Source of the DNA: Sabethes cyaneus
Lineage: Eukaryota; Arthropoda; Insecta; Diptera; Culicidae
Length of the DNA: 64,000 nt
Assembly: GCF_943734655.1 (NCBI RefSeq)
Contig: NC_071354.1
Location: 177,416,411 to 177,480,410 of the forward strand
Direction of reading: 5' to 3'
Below the pieces are notes generated by a model. The model was not told the origin of the DNA. It saw nothing but the letters and a program-made list of their open reading frames with translations, and made no database searches. How positions within the stretch are numbered: position 1 is the first letter of the stretch; every line of letters begins with the position of its first letter. The translations under genes and the position numbers were made by a program. Shown piece by piece: positions 23,374 to 36,429 of the stretch.

Positions 23374-23586
23374 CTTAGTGGAATACGAACTCTGAAATAA
23401 AAGAAAAGAAAAAAACTTTTACCGACTGAATTCCACTATTTAATATTTATTCGCGACAGATAAGTATACGCTTTGAAAAAAGACACTGATGAAGCCTGCA
23501 CGTCGTAGGCGAACTACGTATCTGTCGCAAATAAATATTAAATAGCGGGATTCAATTGCAAAGTTTTTTCTTTTCTTTGATTTTAG
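23374..23586. mobile_element. Penelope-like palindromic repeat, copy 3
   Basis: The left arm (ATTTAATATTTATTCGCGAC) and right arm (GTCGCAAATAAATATTAAAT) are inverted copies, and a hammerhead motif sits beside the centre. It shares its left end with the copy in the B2 3' UTR. Confidence 0.65.
23482..23526 (+). ncRNA. Hammerhead ribozyme motif, GAAC variant
   Basis: GACA, CTGATGA, stem II GCCTGC/GTAGGC, palindrome TACGTA, TC and TGTC are all kept. The second core box reads GAAC instead of GAAA, which should weaken or abolish cleavage. Confidence 0.6.
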
Positions 23587-23589
23587 ATT

Positions 23590-24940
23590 TCAATTGTCAT
23601 TTTCTTCACTTGCTGTTACTCACAATTGCACACAAAGCAAAAAGCGGAGAAAAGCAGTTAATTTAAGTATATAAGTATAGTGTTGTATAGGATCAAAATA
23701 CTAGTGAGTTGATTTTTCCAAATAAATTTATACAAATTTCATACAAATTTTGCGCATTAATAAATGCTCCATAGATACTGGAGCTTAGAAATGTTATATG
23801 AAAAATAGGAAGTAAACGTTGCACGGTAGTAACTTTGTACGATTTGTTTTCGTTAGTGACATTTTAAAGGACAGATGTCTTATGTCATGTATCATGTTTT
23901 AATAAATAAATCAAAAATAACCAGCACTGGAAATCATATCGATCATATTTCTCATTCTCAAGCATGTTTATGGTGCAGTTTTTGCACTATTTTTCGACCT
24001 CATCTTGTTTTCCTAACCCTCTAAAATTGTAAAAACGATGCGATCAAGCTAATGACTATCTTTTCATGAAAGTACATTCAAAAGAAGCTCAAGTTTTGAT
24101 TTTCATGCAAAAATAATTATTTGAAGGAGCGCCAGCTAAGAAAAAGTTCAATTTCTCTTTTTCATATCTAATGCTCTATTCAGTTATTTTTTCTAATTCA
24201 GATATATTGCAAAATTGAAGCCAAGCAAACTAATAGTAAAATTTTGAGATTAATCATTTTGTTGTAGATATCCTTTTTCTTCAAAAACGAAGTATAATAA
24301 TAATTTTTCTGAACTCTTGTTTTTCAAAGATGCTAACTTTTGAACGCATGGTATTAATATCAAAATATCAAAAAAAATCTACCCTTTGGGCTAAAACCAC
24401 TCAAAAAAAATATCAAAAAATATGCTATAAACGCATATTTCATATTGTCAGTTCAAAACAAGTTTCGTATGTGGCTCTGAAACCCAAAAGTTAAGGCCGA
24501 CCGATTATAAAACTAAATAAGGTGTTCATCAAATAAATAAATGACGCTTACAAGTATTTACGCACCCAAGGAAAGAAAATATAATTATTCTACGCAATAC
24601 GTTGTGTATTTTACTGGCAAATAAGGATTTTGAGGAATACGGAACGGATATTTAAAAATATAGTCAAGTAAATTATAGATGTTCCTGAGAAATTGAATAA
24701 TGATTATTGTGGCAGTAGAAAGGCTAGGTCACGCCGCTAGGTGGATTAATTCGGGTTTTTATAAGTTGTGCTTTTGTTATTGCATTTAACTGGTAATCTG
24801 AAAATTTCATCTGGTAGAAATGAAAATAATTAGAAAACAGATGTTAACGGGGTTTATTAATTTGTAGTACAGTAACATCTTTTCCTTAAAAGATAGAAAC
24901 TTATTCTTCTCTTGGCAAAAACTCCTTACTTACTTTCACC
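23590..24940. other. AT-rich intergenic, nothing recognised
   Basis: No coding frame, RNA gene or clear repeat structure is supported here. Confidence 0.5.
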
Positions 24941-24989
24941 AGCCGAGAGCCGGGGTGGCTCTTACCGTATCAAGAATTTCTCTCCATTG

Positions 24990-25919
24990 CACATAAGAAG
25001 GGCTCCATATAAAGTAGCGGCCAAAATTGCCGAATGTAAAATTTCACATTTTAGCACATGCTTAAACGCGGTTTTGTAGTAAATTGTCTATATTTTTATG
25101 ATTCGTCAATAAAATTTTGAAAGAAAAAAAATATCATGTAGAAATAAGCCGTCAAAGTTGCCCATTTCAAAAGTTTGAAAAAATGAATCAATTTGAAAAA
25201 GTCAAAAAATTAAATAGTTATCGCGGATGTAAATATTATTGTTATATATCATTTTAAAACTGATATCTTAGCCTATTAAAAAATGAAATGAAAACAAATT
25301 TAAACTCAATGTGGTGCGCCATAGGCTACTTATAATAAAAATGAAATTTTCACAAACTTTAATCAAAAAAACAACTCTTGTCGCCTCTTGTCGCCGCAGT
25401 TTCTAACAGTGCGTCTGAAAGCTCGAAGTATCCCAAGCAGCAATTTGAGTTTTATTACACTCTTATGATGGAATTTAAGACCAAAATTGGTTATGAAGAT
25501 CGCCATAAGAGTACAATAAAACTCACATTGTTGCTCGGGATGTTGTATCAAAACATGAATTAAAAGTTTGCTATAATTTGACGTTTTCCGAAAAAAAATA
25601 ATTTTAAAATTGTCATATTTTTAGCAAGTCTTTGAAATTTTAAGTACTCTTTCAACAAATTTGATTATCTTTGTTACTAAATTTATTTAGTACCTGAAGA
25701 CAGTTTCAATGAGAAAATGGGAGAATCCCCGCGAGAAAGAAAATTTTTTTTTGTCAAGCAAATATTTATATCGGTAACATTTGATCATTTTTCCCCAAAT
25801 CACCCTAAATATAAGTTCTTATATGTTTAAATCATTTTTTGTGTTACAAATATAATCTAGAATCAATTTGAAACTAAAAAATAATTTTGGCCAAAAATCG
25901 CAATTTTCCCACTATTGTG
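24990..25919. mobile_element. Transib-like non-autonomous element
   Basis: This 930-bp insert lies in the RTE tail and is flanked by a 5-bp duplication CATTG (24985-24989, 25920-25924). Ends read CACATAAG...CTATTGTG, and GGCCAAAATT lies 27-29 bp inside both ends. CA(C)-starting ends with 5-bp duplications are typical of Transib. No transposase is visible. It contains a smaller hairpin MITE. Confidence 0.55.
25432..25539. mobile_element. Hairpin MITE with CCCAAGCAGCA ends
   Basis: This 108-bp near-palindrome starts CCCAAGCAGCAATTTGAG and ends CTCACATTGTTGCTCGGG. Related ends occur at 61153-61558 and near 13992. Confidence 0.65.
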
Positions 25920-27818
25920 CATTGTACTCGGTCCTGGACTACTCGTCACCAATTCGATGCGCGTCTCGACACACGCAAGTCGGCTTCAACCTGGTCGAGG
26001 TTCTTGAAGAGAACGGATTTCACTGCATATTCGTCCGGCATCCTTGCGACGTGGCCGGCCTACCGTAGTCTCCTAACTTTCGCCAGATGGACGATGGGTA
26101 TCTCTCTAAGTAGTGCCTGCAACTCGTGGTTCATACGCCAACACCACTCTCCGCTATCCGTTTGTACTCCACCAAAAATAGTCCGCAACACCTTTCATTT
26201 AAAAACGACAAGTGCACGCGTGTCGTCCGTAAGCAAAGTTACTGTCTCAAGTCCGTAGAGGGCTACCAGTCTGGTAACGTATTGTATATCGTCAGGCAGT
26301 CATCGTTGAATGGGTCATTGGATTTCCTTACTCGTATTATTGTCTGCGGTGACCAGAGATCCCAAATATACGAATTCATCACCCACTTCCAGTTCACCGC
26401 CGTCAATAGTTACTATCCGTGGGAGGCAAACGTTGCTTTCTCTGGAGCCCCTTCCTACCATATATTTGGTTTTCGACGCATTGATTTGTAACCCAATCCT
26501 CCTAGCCTCCGTTCTTAGTCTGGCCTCTGGCATAGATTGCCTCCGCCGTCCTAAGGTTTCTGGTAATGATGTCGAGGTCGTCTGCGAAGGCTAGGAGTTA
26601 TCTACTCTTGCTAAAGATCGTTCCTCTCATTTGATGCCGGCTCACCGGATCACACCTTTAATAGCGATATTGAATAACATACAGGATAATCCATCCCTTT
26701 GGCGCAACCCTCTGCGTGATTCGGAAAGGCACGAGAGTGCCCCTGAAACGTGCACGTAGCACATCACTAGCTCCAGGGTAGCTTTGATAAGCTGCTTCAG
26801 TTTGTCCGGAAAACCGTTCTCGTGCATTATCTGCCAAAGCTGTTCGCGATCAACTGTATCGTATGCTGCCCTGAAATCCACGAAAATATGATGCGTGAGC
26901 ACGTCGTACTCCAAACATTTCTGGAGGATTTGTCGGAGAGTAAAATGATGATCCGTAAAAGTACGGTCCCATAAACCCCGCCTAATACTGCCCTACGAAT
27001 TCTCTTGCTATTGGGAATAGACGACGGAACAAAATCTGACTTGCAGGCGGCGTTGAGCAGCATAATTCAGCGATAGTTACAGCAATCTAGCCGATCGTCC
27101 TTTTTATAGATGGCACAGTCTCCTCCAGTCCAGTCGGTCCTTTCCGGCGGTTCTATTATTCTTCAACTGACTGATTTTTCGCCGGATTTCTTCGAGGTTG
27201 AGAGCCAGTACGCATGTATCTTTCCATGTAGGCTTTCCTAAATTAACTTCCGTTGCGTGCCTTCACATGGCAGGCTAAGGTGTGGGGTTCTCATGAGTTT
27301 GGTTAACTTTCTCGTAAAACTTGCGCGTGTCATTCTCATTAGCCCGGAATAGTTGCTCCAGCACCTCACGGTCTCTGTATTCCTTCTGAAGCTTTTTCCT
27401 CCTCAGGATCGTAGTCAACTGATTCCGCGCTCGTTGATACTTGGCCAAATTCTCCCTCGTAGATATACTTAGATAGTTTTTCCAAGTTTCTCTTTTTTCC
27501 ACTCCATCACTTGTTGGCATACCCCATCAAACCAATTATTTCGTGCACTCGAGGTTTTCTAACCTAGCACCGCGGTTGCGGCCTCATTGATGGTCGAGCG
27601 AGTCATACTCCATCCGTCTTCGAGGGTCGAAGCATCAGGCTCCACAGAGGAATGCAGAGCTTTATCCAGTACACGCGCGTAGTTTTTGGCAGCTCGCGGG
27701 TTGTCTAATTGCCGAATGTTTAACCGAGGAGGACGGCTTTAATGTAAGGTATAAACCGTCGATAATTTTGAGCGCACATATACTGCTACTAGGTAATGGT
27801 CCGAGTTGATATCCGCAC

Positions 27819-28188
27819 CCCGGCTAGCATTTTCAAATGTATAAAAAAGGTAAAAATCAGCATTACGATATATGCTAAATAAATCGTATTTCATGCGCAA
27901 AATTGGCATATCCGTACTATTTTGGAGGCGATATACGTGATTACGAATAATTTTGAGCGTTACGACTATATAAGTATTTATATACGATAATATCCGATTA
28001 AGCGCGAGTCGCTCCGTACTACTCTACGATTTTGTGGTGAAAGTCGTATGTATGTCAGTCATTATCATTATATACGACAGAAAATCAACTTGATCCCACT
28101 TTATCCAGCTTTAGTTACGATTTCGAGTTTGTTAGGAGATATTTACGATAGTTTTCGTACATAGATATACGAGTTGGTGCTAGCTGGG
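27819..28188. mobile_element. MITE with CCCRGCTAGCA ends, within RTE endonuclease
   Basis: Ends CCCGGCTAGCA and TGCTAGCTGGG bracket about 370 bp rich in TACGA words. Comparison with the second RTE-like copy near 55700 suggests this is an insertion in the endonuclease-coding DNA. No target duplication is evident. Confidence 0.5.
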
Positions 28189-29530
28189 TATGTTGGTGAT
28201 GGTCGAGAAAAACCAGCCTTCAATGAGAATATGGTCGATTTGGTGCAAGGTTCGTTGGTCAGGTCAGGTGATCTCCAGGTGGTGGATGTGGATATCTTTG
28301 TGGGGAAAGAAAGCTGATCACCAAGCTTCGGGAAGCTGCAAAGTTAATGCATCGCTGGCCGTTATCGTTCGTGTCGGTGTGCAGGCGATGGGGCCCGATC
28401 ACCGATTTATACATTGCTACCGACCTGGGCATTCATATCACCGATGACGATCTTGATGTCCCGTCGTGAGCAGCAGTCGTACGTTGCCTCCAGCTACGCA
28501 TTCAACCCTTCCTTCTCGTCGCTACCTTCGTGTGGATAATGCACGTTTACGATGGTGTAGTTGAAAAAACGGCATTTTATCCTCAGCATGCACATCCTCT
28601 CGTTGATCGCTTTCCAGTCCATTACGCGATCCTGCATTTTGCCCTTCATTACGAAGCTCGTTCCCAGTTCGTTGGTCGCTCCACCGCTCTGCTAAAATTG
28701 AGCTTTGCTGCCCCAGATCCTACATACCTTCTCGCCTTTGCGACAGATCTCCTGCAGTGCCACGATGCCGAGACTTCGGGATTCTAACTGATTGAGCAGC
28801 ATCATGTCGCCACCAATAAAATTTAGCGATCTGCACTTCCAGGTACCAAGCTTCCATCCCATGTTCTTATTTCATCGCCTTTGTTCATGCCGAATGTCCC
28901 GAGCAGAATTTCCTTGATTATCTTTAGTGCGTTGAATTTAGATAGGTAGCCGTACTGGGGCCATGCTATCGAGTCTCGTGATGGAGCTGCCATCTTATAG
29001 TGTCGAGACAACACTGTGCCTCTTTCCCTGATGGTATACGACATTAGTTTCCACCGGGGTTTATACTCGATTTCCGCTAAGGTTGCTCGTATTCTGGCTG
29101 GTACCGCCTAGAGGTAGGGTTAGGAGTTGCTGGATAAGAGGCTAAGGACCACAATGGGGTCTGTTTTACGCATTACCAACCATTTACCAACCAACATTTG
29201 ATTTTGGAATAAAAAAGTTAAATTATCAATTTATTGACCCACCCCAAAGCCAATATTTTGGCATAACAAAAAGTACCTTAAAACCTTATTAACTTTTGCG
29301 AAGACACTAATGCGGAAAACTTAACAGTTTCGTTGCCAAAAAAGCTGCTGTCCTTTTTTTATCCGTTCCACTGTGCGTCTGTAAAGAACTTAGATCTCCT
29401 CTTAGAGGTGAAATTTGAAATAAACTTTTTTTGCTGGCGATGGAATGGGGTTTCAGTGTGACGTCTGTTAGTTTGTGGTAAAATAATTACCCGCTAATTT
29501 CTTTAATTCAAGTTCATTTTCGATCACTTT

Positions 29531-30160
29531 TCAGCATCTAGGAAAGTTTGGCTTTAGGATGACCCAAAATTTTTGGATAGAGTGAAGTTCTGAAGAGTTT
29601 GCCGAGTGGTCTTCAACATTGTTGTTTTTGTACCAGTAGTGTAAGATGGGTTTGACATAGTGGCAAGATGGCAAATCCGGCCAAAACAGTGCAATGTTGG
29701 GCTTTGTGAGATCTCCAGAAGGGCAGTAGTCGCATTTAGAGGCATTGGTTATTGTTGATTTGTCTGTAGACGATCCGTACAGTCTTAAGAACTGCCAACG
29801 TTCTATCTCGGCATTTGTTTGATGTCGAGCTCCATGTAGGTTTAATTCTCCACCACAATGCAGAACGGTTTTGTGAGTTACTTCCTGTACAGCCATTCGA
29901 ATTTTGCACAAAATGCCGCCCGCCCAGAACGTGTCGTTGTTTTTGTACCTACAGAAGAAACACAATCTTTTGCCTTTTTCGTCATATCCTGAATCGAAAT
30001 GTTCAGTTACCAACTACCATCCTGGCATTCTCCGGGCTTATGGTGCCGCGTTTCCTGCCACTACTATCTTGTAGCTTGGCAGTCTGATGTTCGTTCAACG
30101 TTTTGATCACTTGCGATTCGGTTGAATGTGCGATTCCGAGTTGTTTACCGATCCATCGAT
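29531..30160 (-). mobile_element. Mariner-like transposase remnant
   Basis: Minus-strand text includes EHFDSGYDEKGKRLCFF, the catalytic-region FWPDLPSCHY (29690-29660), WYKNNNVE and SIQKFWVILK. An N-terminal part continues to about 30160. Frameshifts are present, and I could not define terminal repeats. Confidence 0.75.
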
Positions 30161-30376
30161 GTACAACATTTGGTTTTTTTCTTGAATTTTAATACTAGCT
30201 GAGAAAAGTCGTACAAAGTGTAAATAGTTGAAATCAGTTTGTAAAAAGACTTCTAAAGTTATCTCTCTGTTGAAAGAAATGGAGCTACTAATTTAAGATA
30301 AACGAGTTTTAAATTCATAACGAATTGTATTTAAACAATTCTTTTAATAAAGAACTGCATAAAATAGACTAATGCT

Positions 30377-30445
30377 ACTGTATAATGTCTGCTATATGTA
30401 GTTGTTTAATAATTTATGTTAGTCTCTAGGATACCGCCTACTTTA
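30377..30445. promoter_or_regulatory. Shared 3'-end elements of A4
   Basis: The TATAATGTCTGCTATA element (30377-30397) is 72 nt past the A4 stop, with TAGGATACCGCCTA in between. A minus-strand ATTAAA lies between these two blocks. Confidence 0.7.
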
Positions 30446-30468
30446 AATTATTCGAGCCATAAGTCATT

Positions 30469-31439
30469 TCAAGAACCAGTGGTTAAGCATTTGGTAAATG
30501 CGGCCTGTGTACGAACCACCGAATTCTGGATGTCGTACTGTGCCAACTTGGCACAACGATTGGCCCTGAAGACGACCATTTGAACCTGACTGTACTGCAT
30601 CATGTCCACCACGTAGCTCGGTGAGTTCATTTGCATTTGGGAGCCAAGTTGGGCTAAGTACTAATTGGAAGATTAAAAAAAAAACAATTAAATAAATGTT
30701 TTGTTATCTTGAGTGGGGCATATTTTCTTACCATACTTAGGCAATCAGCCGCTGGCACAAATTGAGGCCAAGTTTGGTTCAAGGCCACTGCCGTAGGGAC
30801 AGTACAAACGGAAAGTAAATTGATAAAGGTTTGAGCTATGGCCAGGCTGCTGTTGATTTGTGTGGTCATGTTGATTCCGATGTTGTTGATTCTGGCATTT
30901 TCTGCTAAGAGACAATTGTTGAAACGGCTCATTAGGACCGGTGCGGTCGTCAGCTGAAGTCCGTATTTTCGTAGACAAGGAACTGAATAATCATTCGTGC
31001 ATATTGCTTCGGTGGACATATTTTGCGCTACAGTATTCAGTAGATCGCCGGTTTGCTCTGCTAGTTGATAAATGTTCGAGTACAGGACTATCAGCTCGGA
31101 ATTGCTCAACAAATAATAAGGTTGTGTGTTGAGCATGTTTTGTAGGTTTTCGATTGAATAGTTCAGTGAACTCAGCTGAGAACTAACCGAAGTAGGATAG
31201 CCCTCAAACCGATTCATTATGCTGGTTAGGTTAGTAATCAATACATTGGCCCAATTGGTCCATGCTCCCCAGATGGCCGTGTCCGCTTTGTTAATGGTGT
31301 TGTTGATTGCAGCGATCGTATTATTGAGGCCGGTTAGACCAAGTGTAACGTTACCGGCCACATTAATGGAGACCGTGCTTTGAGCTTTGATTACCGTTCC
31401 GAGACACAGAGTCCCAACTAGAGCCAGGAAAAACTTCAT
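30469..31439 (-). CDS. Type A secreted cysteine protein, copy A4
   Basis: Exons are 31439-30732 (236 codons) and 30660-30469 (63 codons plus stop), with a 71-bp intron; the product has 299 aa. The signal peptide MKFFLALVGTLCLGTVIKA precedes the same QSTVSINVAGNVTLGL start as A3. Many sequons and the six family cysteines are present, plus the AICTND cysteine shared with A3. Its B partner (B4) is 5.6 kb away because a non-LTR element and a mariner remnant lie between them. No known function. Confidence 0.92.
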
Positions 31440-31471
31440 TCTCTATAGAAGTAGATCAAGCGCAGGAGAAA

Positions 31472-31542
31472 ACCGACTGATGAGCCTGCAATTGATATCG
31501 AACGGCTTTTATATTGTTCGGTGACTCGATTATTGTGACGCA
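31472..31542 (-). promoter_or_regulatory. A4 core promoter
   Basis: Minus-strand TGCGTCACAA (31542-31533), TATAAAAG (31513-31506) and TCAGTCGG (31480-31473) are arranged as in A1 and A3. Confidence 0.7.
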
Positions 31543-31559
31543 GTACTTGTTGAACAGGT

Positions 31560-33130
31560 GATAAAACAAAAAAGAAGGTGGTGATCACACTTGGGACTGT
31601 TTATGTATGCTTTGAAAGAATAATAGGTTTGTCCACTAATGAATGAATTGTATGTATCTCTATATGACCTATGATTATTTGGACAGAATCATTTTTTGTC
31701 TTCATGGATGTTTGAATTTATAAACATATAATATATGATTAATAATTGCGGTGATTTAACGTCAAAACAGTAATAATTATAAGTTTCTCAACGTAGATGA
31801 AACCAAGTGCATCTTTATCAACGTAGGATTAAATTTCGAGGATGCCTAATATACTCTATTAGAACAAATAAACAAGTTGATACATAGATAAACAGTTTTG
31901 CTTACCACTTGCTTAATTAATCGAGATCATTGTGCATGAAACGTAATACAAAGGATTGCTTGTAGATTGCTTGTAAATTCTATGCAGCATCTTTGAAAAC
32001 CATTCATGTTTGTGAACGTCACATTTGGACCGGCACGACACATGCCAGCGGCGTTTCTATTATAATTCACTGGAATATTGATCTTCGCACGTGGATCAAA
32101 CTACATTTGTGCAAGCATATTGTTGGCTTTTAATCCCAAACGTTTTTATTTTTATTTTTGTCTAATCAATTCATTATTTCCTATCTAATTTTTCGTTTAA
32201 CTAATTTTTCGTTTTAAAGCCTAGAAGGTAGTTTAGATATTTAAAGTAAGGAATTCGTAACCTTATCATAACATTTGAAACAATCCCATTCTGTGTGATA
32301 CCGTGAATATTGAAGAATTGGAAGAAATTCAAATGAGTACAAGTACATTGGGCTTTTATGAAAAGGAGTACATGTATATACACATATGAGAAACGCTTTC
32401 ATCATTACAAAACAACGGCTCCTATAATTCAGAAAAATCATTGGTGAATATTCTATATGGGACCAGGATCGTGTCACATTATGCAATAATGAGAATTTTA
32501 TCACGCACTTCACGAGGTTGGAAAATTCGAAAAATGAATATATAGGTACGCCGAGCATCGGCAAACGGTTTTATCATGAGAAAAACAGAGATGCGAATGG
32601 TTCAATTCGTTGTAACTAATGAGCCACATACATTCACGCTTCATAGCATCGCTGAATATACGAATATCGTGTGCAACGCCAAAGTGCGAAATAACGCCTT
32701 CTGCTGCTTCTAAAGTTACTAACACTACTTCAAACTAATCTCTTTTCATGGTGATACTATTTTGAATACATTCCGGCGTCTTCGGGTATTCTAAACCCGC
32801 TAAATCGACCACACTCAATTTTCAATATTCAATTTTTGAACGAATTCCGATGTTCACGATGATGTTATGTTCGTGAAGAGATTCAAAGCCGAACGATGCA
32901 TTATCGGCGAGGCAGGCGAATAGTGTATGTTCATGAGGGATCTTAATCGATCCAAATAAGCATTTTTTCGTGAATTCTCCAACCACTGCGCACTTGAAAC
33001 AAATGCTTTCATTGCTGCATGTGAATCTATCGTATTAAGATTTTTGGTCAATGTGAACAAATTCTGCTTCAACCGAAAATGGTGAAAGATCCTTCTTGAT
33101 GTACGCAACAAACGCAGCCCTGATATCGCA
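31560..33130. other. A4 upstream spacer and unassigned DNA
   Basis: The part to about 32060 matches the duplicated A-B spacers of A2 and A3. From 32060 to 33130 no gene or transposon is recognised. Confidence 0.5.
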
Positions 33131-33139
33131 TCCGACCAT

Positions 33140-34840
33140 CATCTTGTTATAGCTGAAATACCTGCGTTTGCGCGTCGCACGTGTCCAACGACGGGAGGAG
33201 AAAGTTGGGTGCCGCTACGACGTCCGCCGATTGGAAAATCCTGAGGTGAAAAGGGCCACTGTCGAACAATTTGAATATCGAGCCTCGAAGTTGCCACCTG
33301 GTGGAAGCGTCGAAGAGCAATGAAACGGCATCAAGAACGCCTTCATCACGACCCGTGATGAAACCCTCGGCAAAGTGCGCAGCGGGCGAAGAGAGGGGAT
33401 CTCGGATGAACCTTGGAGGAAAATCAATGAGTGGAGAGTGGCGAAAGCCGGCAATGAGCAAGGGTTGTTAAACGTGCTTGTAGGCGCGACAAGAGAGCCT
33501 GGACTAACTCCCTAGCCGAACAAGGAGAAACCGCCGCCGCCAATGGTGATATCCGTTTGTTGTACGGTATTTCTCGCCGCCTTAGTGGTGCCAGGATGAA
33601 TACATAGATGACGCTAAAGGACAGAGTTGGTCAGCTACTGACTAATCGTACAGAACAGCTTAAGCGATGACTGAACATTTTAAACAATTCTTCCGAGTTT
33701 CGAATGTCTGAGACCAACAAAACCAGCAGCGTATGACGCCTACAGTTCTTCGAATTAATCGCGTCAACTCGGAGGCGCCACCACTGGATGAAATTGTAGC
33801 AGCCATCAAGAGTATGAAATCTAATAGAGCGCCAGCGATAGACTGTATTTCAGCCGAAATGCTCAAAGCTGACCCAACTTTGTCAGCCCAGATGATGCAT
33901 CAGCTTTTCAGCAATATATGGGGAAACCGCATATTGGTCAAAGTCTTTAAGAAAGGAGACCTAACTGAATGCGGTAACTGGATTGGTATCACGTTGCTCT
34001 GTATTACTCTCAAAGTACTCTGCAAGGTAATAGTCAACCGGATCCAGAAGAAGGTCGACGGTACTCTCCGGCGGCAGCAAGCTGGATTCCGTGCTGGCCG
34101 ATCATGTGTAGACCATATTACAACGCTCCGTATTCTATTGGAGCAGATCAACGAATTCCAGAACTGTCTTCTGCTGGTGTTCGTTGACTTCGCAAAGGCG
34201 TTCGACCGACTCAACCACGAAAACATCTGGGGTGCACCTGGGCGTAGAGGAGTTCCAGATAAGGTATTCCATCTCATCGAGGCCCAGTACGAGGCGTTCT
34301 CGTGCAAGGTTTTGCACGACGGCGTCTTGTCCGACCCCATAAGGGTTTATCACCGCTTCTGTTTCTCATCGTTATGGATGAGTTATTAGTTGGAGCAATT
34401 GACAGTAGACCAAATCGAGGATTGCCTTGGAATCCTCTAACGATGGAGCAGCTAAATGACCTCGACCTAGCCGACGACATTGTCTTGCTCGCACAACGCC
34501 GAAACGATATGCAGAGCAAGTTAGATGACCTCTCCAGGGGTGCCTTTGCGGGTCTGCGAAACATTTGGCGTTCAAACCAGGTCACTCTACGTACAAAAAC
34601 CCGAATCTTTGATTCAAACGTCAAATCCGTACTGCTGTACACCTGTGAAACCTGATACGTCTCAGCGGAGACAACCCAAAAACTGTAGGTATTTACTAAC
34701 CGGTGCCTGTGATATATCATTCGTGCCTGGTGGCCTGACAACTGGATATCCAACGAGGAACTCCATCGTCGGTGTCATCAGTGGCCGATAGCCACAGAAA
34801 TTCCTGAACGTAGGTAGAAGTGGATCGGACAAATTTCCGC
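33140..34840 (+). mobile_element. Non-LTR retrotransposon, RT region
   Basis: Plus-strand RT text appears in order: AIKSMKSNRAPAIDCISAEM, VFKKGDLTECGNW, RRQQAGFRAGRSCVDHI, FVDFAKAFDRLNHE (motif A), then after a frameshift LDLADDIVLLAQRR (active-site ADD) and VKSVLLYTCET. A tail NWISNEELHR-like region is near 34740. The 5' endonuclease half is not seen. The clade is uncertain; an I- or Outcast-type element is possible. The copy is inactive. Confidence 0.75.
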
Positions 34841-34849
34841 ATCGTATTA

Positions 34850-35780
34850 AAATCCGTATGCATCCCAGATAACACGTATTATGAAGTTTACATTAAATCG
34901 TATGCATGTCAATTTTACATTGGAACTGCAAAATGATTAGAGTTTGTCAAAATAAAGTGAACAATAAGTTATTTTGTAGTCGTGCGTGTCCTCATATACA
35001 ACTCATAACTTTGGATTATAAAGCAGTATGGATGATAGCAATATTGAGTTATATCCTAATCATATATCCAGGAGTATTAACCGTTATGTGTTCTTCAAAA
35101 AACACCTTTAAGTGCTCGACATGGGTACCCGGGTACCCGCAAATTGAAACGCTCATATCTTTGATAATATTTGACTGATTTGGACCATCGTACCTCCTAA
35201 AGATTCAGGAACTTATTCACTTCCAATGGGATTACAACAGAACCGGAAGTGGTTCATCTGGCTTCCGGAAATCCGGTATTCCGAGGATGTGTTCTGCAAT
35301 TAAAGCACTTTTTTATGATTTTGGATGTAATCATAGTAATGTGGGTATCCAAAATTCCTCAAATTACTGCGGAAGGTCATTTTTCATAGTTTTAAAACAG
35401 TATAATGATTTATCATCGGAATGGTCATTCTGGAACAAGTTCCCGGGGGCTTCACAGTGGTCCAAAACCAATTAAACGTGCGCATTATAGTTTTGAGTGG
35501 GAAAACTTGATTTTAGGTTTATGGAATCTTTAGAAAAGTTTCTTGAAATTAAAAGTTCTATCGTTTGGTGAAATTCAAATTTGGATTAATCGCCCCAAAA
35601 GTGAAATAAAAAATTTATTTATCTTTGGTTTAAATATAACACATTGACGTGTTCTGCAAAGCTTTAGGGCATATTATTACAAGAAATTTGGCTGAAGACA
35701 GTAACCTTCTATCTCTGTAACGAAGATAGAAAAATCCTATTTCTTATTTGTGAATCATTAAAATCAGTTTTTCTATTTTA
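34850..35780. other. Unassigned intergenic DNA
   Basis: No gene is seen. A GGGTACCCGGGTACCC palindromic word lies at about 35124-35139. Confidence 0.45.
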
Positions 35781-35789
35781 GCTATGCTT

Positions 35790-36370
35790 CTGACTCTCGC
35801 TACTCTTTCGAAGAAATAATATCTGGAAAATTGTTTTCACACCAAGTCTGTGTAGCTTTTGCCTGGTGAGAATGTGCAGAGTCTCGTTAGAAGCTGTATG
35901 GTGCATTCTTGTAGTGTTTTTTGACTATGGGAAGAAAATGATTCTTCAAAACATTAACGATGTAATATTTAGTATTGATTTTAACACCAAGTCCAATGGA
36001 TAGCGATGGAATCTTCATCTTTTTGGAGAAACATCGCTATACAATCACGCTGGAAACATTCTGGAACCTTTGAACGACCAGTTTGTCCCGAGGAATATCA
36101 GAAAGATGTGCTGCATATATTCGATAATTTTGTAGGTTGTGGCGATTCTGTAGTAGGAATATTTTTACGTTCGAAAACAGAATTTTACAATCACCGTGTC
36201 GCTTGAGCCGCTACCGACATCTTTCGACCTGCAACTGTAGCCTTCTGCTTTTCAGTCAAACAGTGCACCCGTTGTCGTTTGTACGAAATCAATCGAAGGT
36301 CATATTACATATTCTTCACGGTTGACTGCGAAATTTTCAGTTCCCTAGCCATCTAATGTCTACACTGATC
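35790..36370 (-). mobile_element. Mariner/Tc1 transposase remnant
   Basis: The minus strand contains stop-broken text such as GVKINTKYYIVNVLK, HFLPIVKKHYKN, DSAHSHQAKATQTWCENNFP and FPDIIS, which fits the catalytic core of a mariner/Tc1 (DDE) transposase. Confidence 0.6.
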
Positions 36371-36429
36371 TGGTTCCCTTCAAATTCATTTGAATCACAT
36401 GGTAACTATTATAAATAAGATTCTGTTAG

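Larger units (their letters stand above)
24945..29115 (-). mobile_element. Near-full RTE-like retrotransposon, nested insertions
   Basis: In minus sense, the 5' end near 29115 is followed by an APE-type endonuclease region (VIGDMNAQVG at about 28430), a linker (27275-27520), RT with FVDFRAAYD (26642-26914) and LRTEARRIGLQINASKTKYM plus VYLGSLVTADNNTS (26315-26533), and the tail ending near 24945. Without its inserts it would be about 2.9 kb, normal for an RTE element. Frameshifts and stops throughout make it inactive. It carries a 930-bp and a roughly 370-bp DNA element. Confidence 0.8.
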
